Shown here: one piece after another, positions 1-64,000 of the stretch
Numbering within the stretch: position 1 is the stretch's first letter
Layout of the letters: each line of letters starts with the position of its first letter
NCBI GenBank assembly: GCA_013397795.1
Contig: VZTJ01001444.1
Coordinates: 188,515-252,514, forward strand
Origin: Orthonyx spaldingii
Lineage: Eukaryota > Chordata > Aves > Passeriformes > Orthonychidae
Reading direction: 5' to 3'
Length of the DNA: 64,000 bases
Translations under genes and position numbers: made by a program
Notes under the pieces: generated by a model
Seen by the model: the letters and a program-made list of their open reading frames with translations, nothing else
Database searches by the model: none
What the model was told of the DNA's origin: nothing

Positions 1-62969
<62,969 letters not shown>

Positions 62970-63335
62970 TCTGTTTGCATGTGTTTTTCAAACACAACAC
63001 ACCCCCACCATAAGAAAACAAAGTTTTTTGCCATAATTTGAGCAGCTTCATTGTGTTCTAGTGCATTGAAAATTACCTGCAGGCTGAATCTTCTGAGAAT
63101 GTATTCTTTTTTCCTAATTAGATGTTATATTTAAATAATGGTTTAAGCAGATTTATGTAGAAAATATTTCTATGGGGAATTAATAAATGGTGGATGGTTA
63201 GAGGATATTTATATGTATCATATTCTGACAGTTCTTAACCTGTGGTAAAACAAAAAAATTGATAATGTAATCATATTTTTAAAGATATAGAAATGTAAAC
63301 AACTTTTGATTATTGTAATTTTTCTTGTGCATCTA

Positions 63336-63341
63336 AATAAA
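63336..63341 (+). terminator. SLC12A7: Proximal polyadenylation signal AATAAA
   Basis: AATAAA about 370 bases after the stop, followed by AGGGAAGGG and then T-rich sequence (GTTGTCTTTTTTCC). It could yield a short 3' UTR isoform. Confidence 0.6.
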
Positions 63342-63813
63342 AGGGAAGGGTTTTAGGAAAAGTTGTCTTTTTTCCTTACCAAAATGCTGCTATGTTGCTT
63401 CTGTTGGAATTAGTCCTGGTTCAGGAACCTTCCTTCAGAGATGTCTACAGCCAGTCAAATTTGTCTAGGCCGTGCATGAAGTGTTTCCCTGAAGTTCATG
63501 ATTTGCCATACCTGTTAAAAATATTTCTGTATTTAAAATACTTAGGTAGTTGAAACCTCCAGGTGATAGTAAATAGACAAGCTGTGTGGGTTCTTTTCTA
63601 TGAAGTACTGGCAGTTACCGTTTTATTGCATGATTGTACCAATGATGAAACGTGACAGCATCCAACTCATAGGAAGGCTGTGGTGCAGAAACTCCACCTG
63701 GTTCCAAAGATAATTTAACAGTTGATAAACCACAGCAAGGTGGTTAATGAAATGCAGTCTTGTTTTCAGATATGTATATTTTGAAAATGTTGTATGTATG
63801 TGCTGCTGTTTGA

Positions 63814-63819
63814 AATAAA
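63814..63819 (+). terminator. SLC12A7: Distal polyadenylation signal AATAAA
   Basis: AATAAA followed within 5-40 bases by TGTGCTTTTC and GTGTTTTTC, a good downstream GU/U-rich element. It is likely the main cleavage region of the gene. Confidence 0.7.
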
Positions 63820-63885
63820 ATGTGCTTTTCTGAACTGAGCAAGCTCCCAAGTGTTTTTCATTTTGAAACTGTTGAACCAGTTTAG

Positions 63886-64000
63886 TGTCTCGGTTTGGAG
63901 ACAAATTTAGGAGAAAACACTCTGAAATTAGTGTTTTCTCTAAAGAGAAGGGCTCTGGTAATCCCTTTTTGCCAATGACAGAAATGAATACCAGTGGGTG
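63886..64000 (-). mobile_element. Probable edge of a further ERV LTR, cut by window end
   Basis: TGTCTCGGTTTGGAGACAAA resembles the TGTCCTGGTTT... edge of the LTR family at 43007 and 49110. Farther in, ATGAATACCAGTGGG is placed like the GGAATAACAGTTC of those LTRs, in the same orientation. A near-perfect hairpin lies at 63906-63944. The other end and target duplication are outside the window. Confidence 0.5.

Larger units (their letters stand above)
62970..63840 (+). other. SLC12A7: SLC12A7 3' UTR
   Basis: Follows the stop codon with no splice signals, is AT-rich, and contains two AATAAA signals. The end near 63840 is inferred from the second signal and the GT/T-rich sequence after it (TGTGCTTTTC, GTGTTTTTC). 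Open frames inside are short and meaningless. Confidence 0.7.

Overview
This is vertebrate genomic DNA, almost certainly from a bird. Interspersed copies of CR1 LINEs (3' tails ending in TTCTATGATT-like octamers), avian-type ERV LTRs and long, phase-matched introns around short exons point that way. The LTR types resemble those of songbirds, but that is recall and not something I could test. There is no sign of bacterial genes, operons or CRISPR.

The window is essentially one plus-strand gene: the K-Cl cotransporter KCC4 (SLC12A7). I could place 25 numbered exons, all with matching reading phase. From the start codon of alternative exon 1b (4581) to the stop (62967-62969) the spliced coding sequence is 3,288 nt (1,095 residues), close to the roughly 1,083 residues of human KCC4. 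The window opens inside another first exon (1a, 1-68), which lies at the edge of a GC-rich CpG island and joins exon 2 in the same phase, so the gene appears to have two alternative N-termini. Exons 4-15 encode the 12-helix transport core and the glycosylated extracellular loop. Exons 16-25 encode the cytosolic C-terminal regulatory domain, including the two threonines that WNK-SPAK/OSR1 signalling is known to phosphorylate in KCCs. Exon 22 is a frame-neutral 117-nt exon that the common mammalian KCC4 form lacks. The 3' UTR runs to about 63.84 kb, with two AATAAA signals.

Introns hold the rest. Intron 1 has five CR1 pieces. Introns 5, 11, 16 and 21 each have CR1 copies. Intron 17 has an LTR that contains an assembly gap. 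Intron 18 has a broken antisense provirus (45973-50550) with recognisable gag, reverse transcriptase and RNase H/integrase remnants, itself interrupted by a younger solo LTR with a perfect 5-bp target duplication. Intron 20 has a sense-oriented solo LTR. The last 115 bases look like the edge of another LTR.

I found no undescribed system. The most useful observations are the alternative first exons, the cassette exon 22, a GC-AG intron (intron 19), and the nested retroviral insertions.
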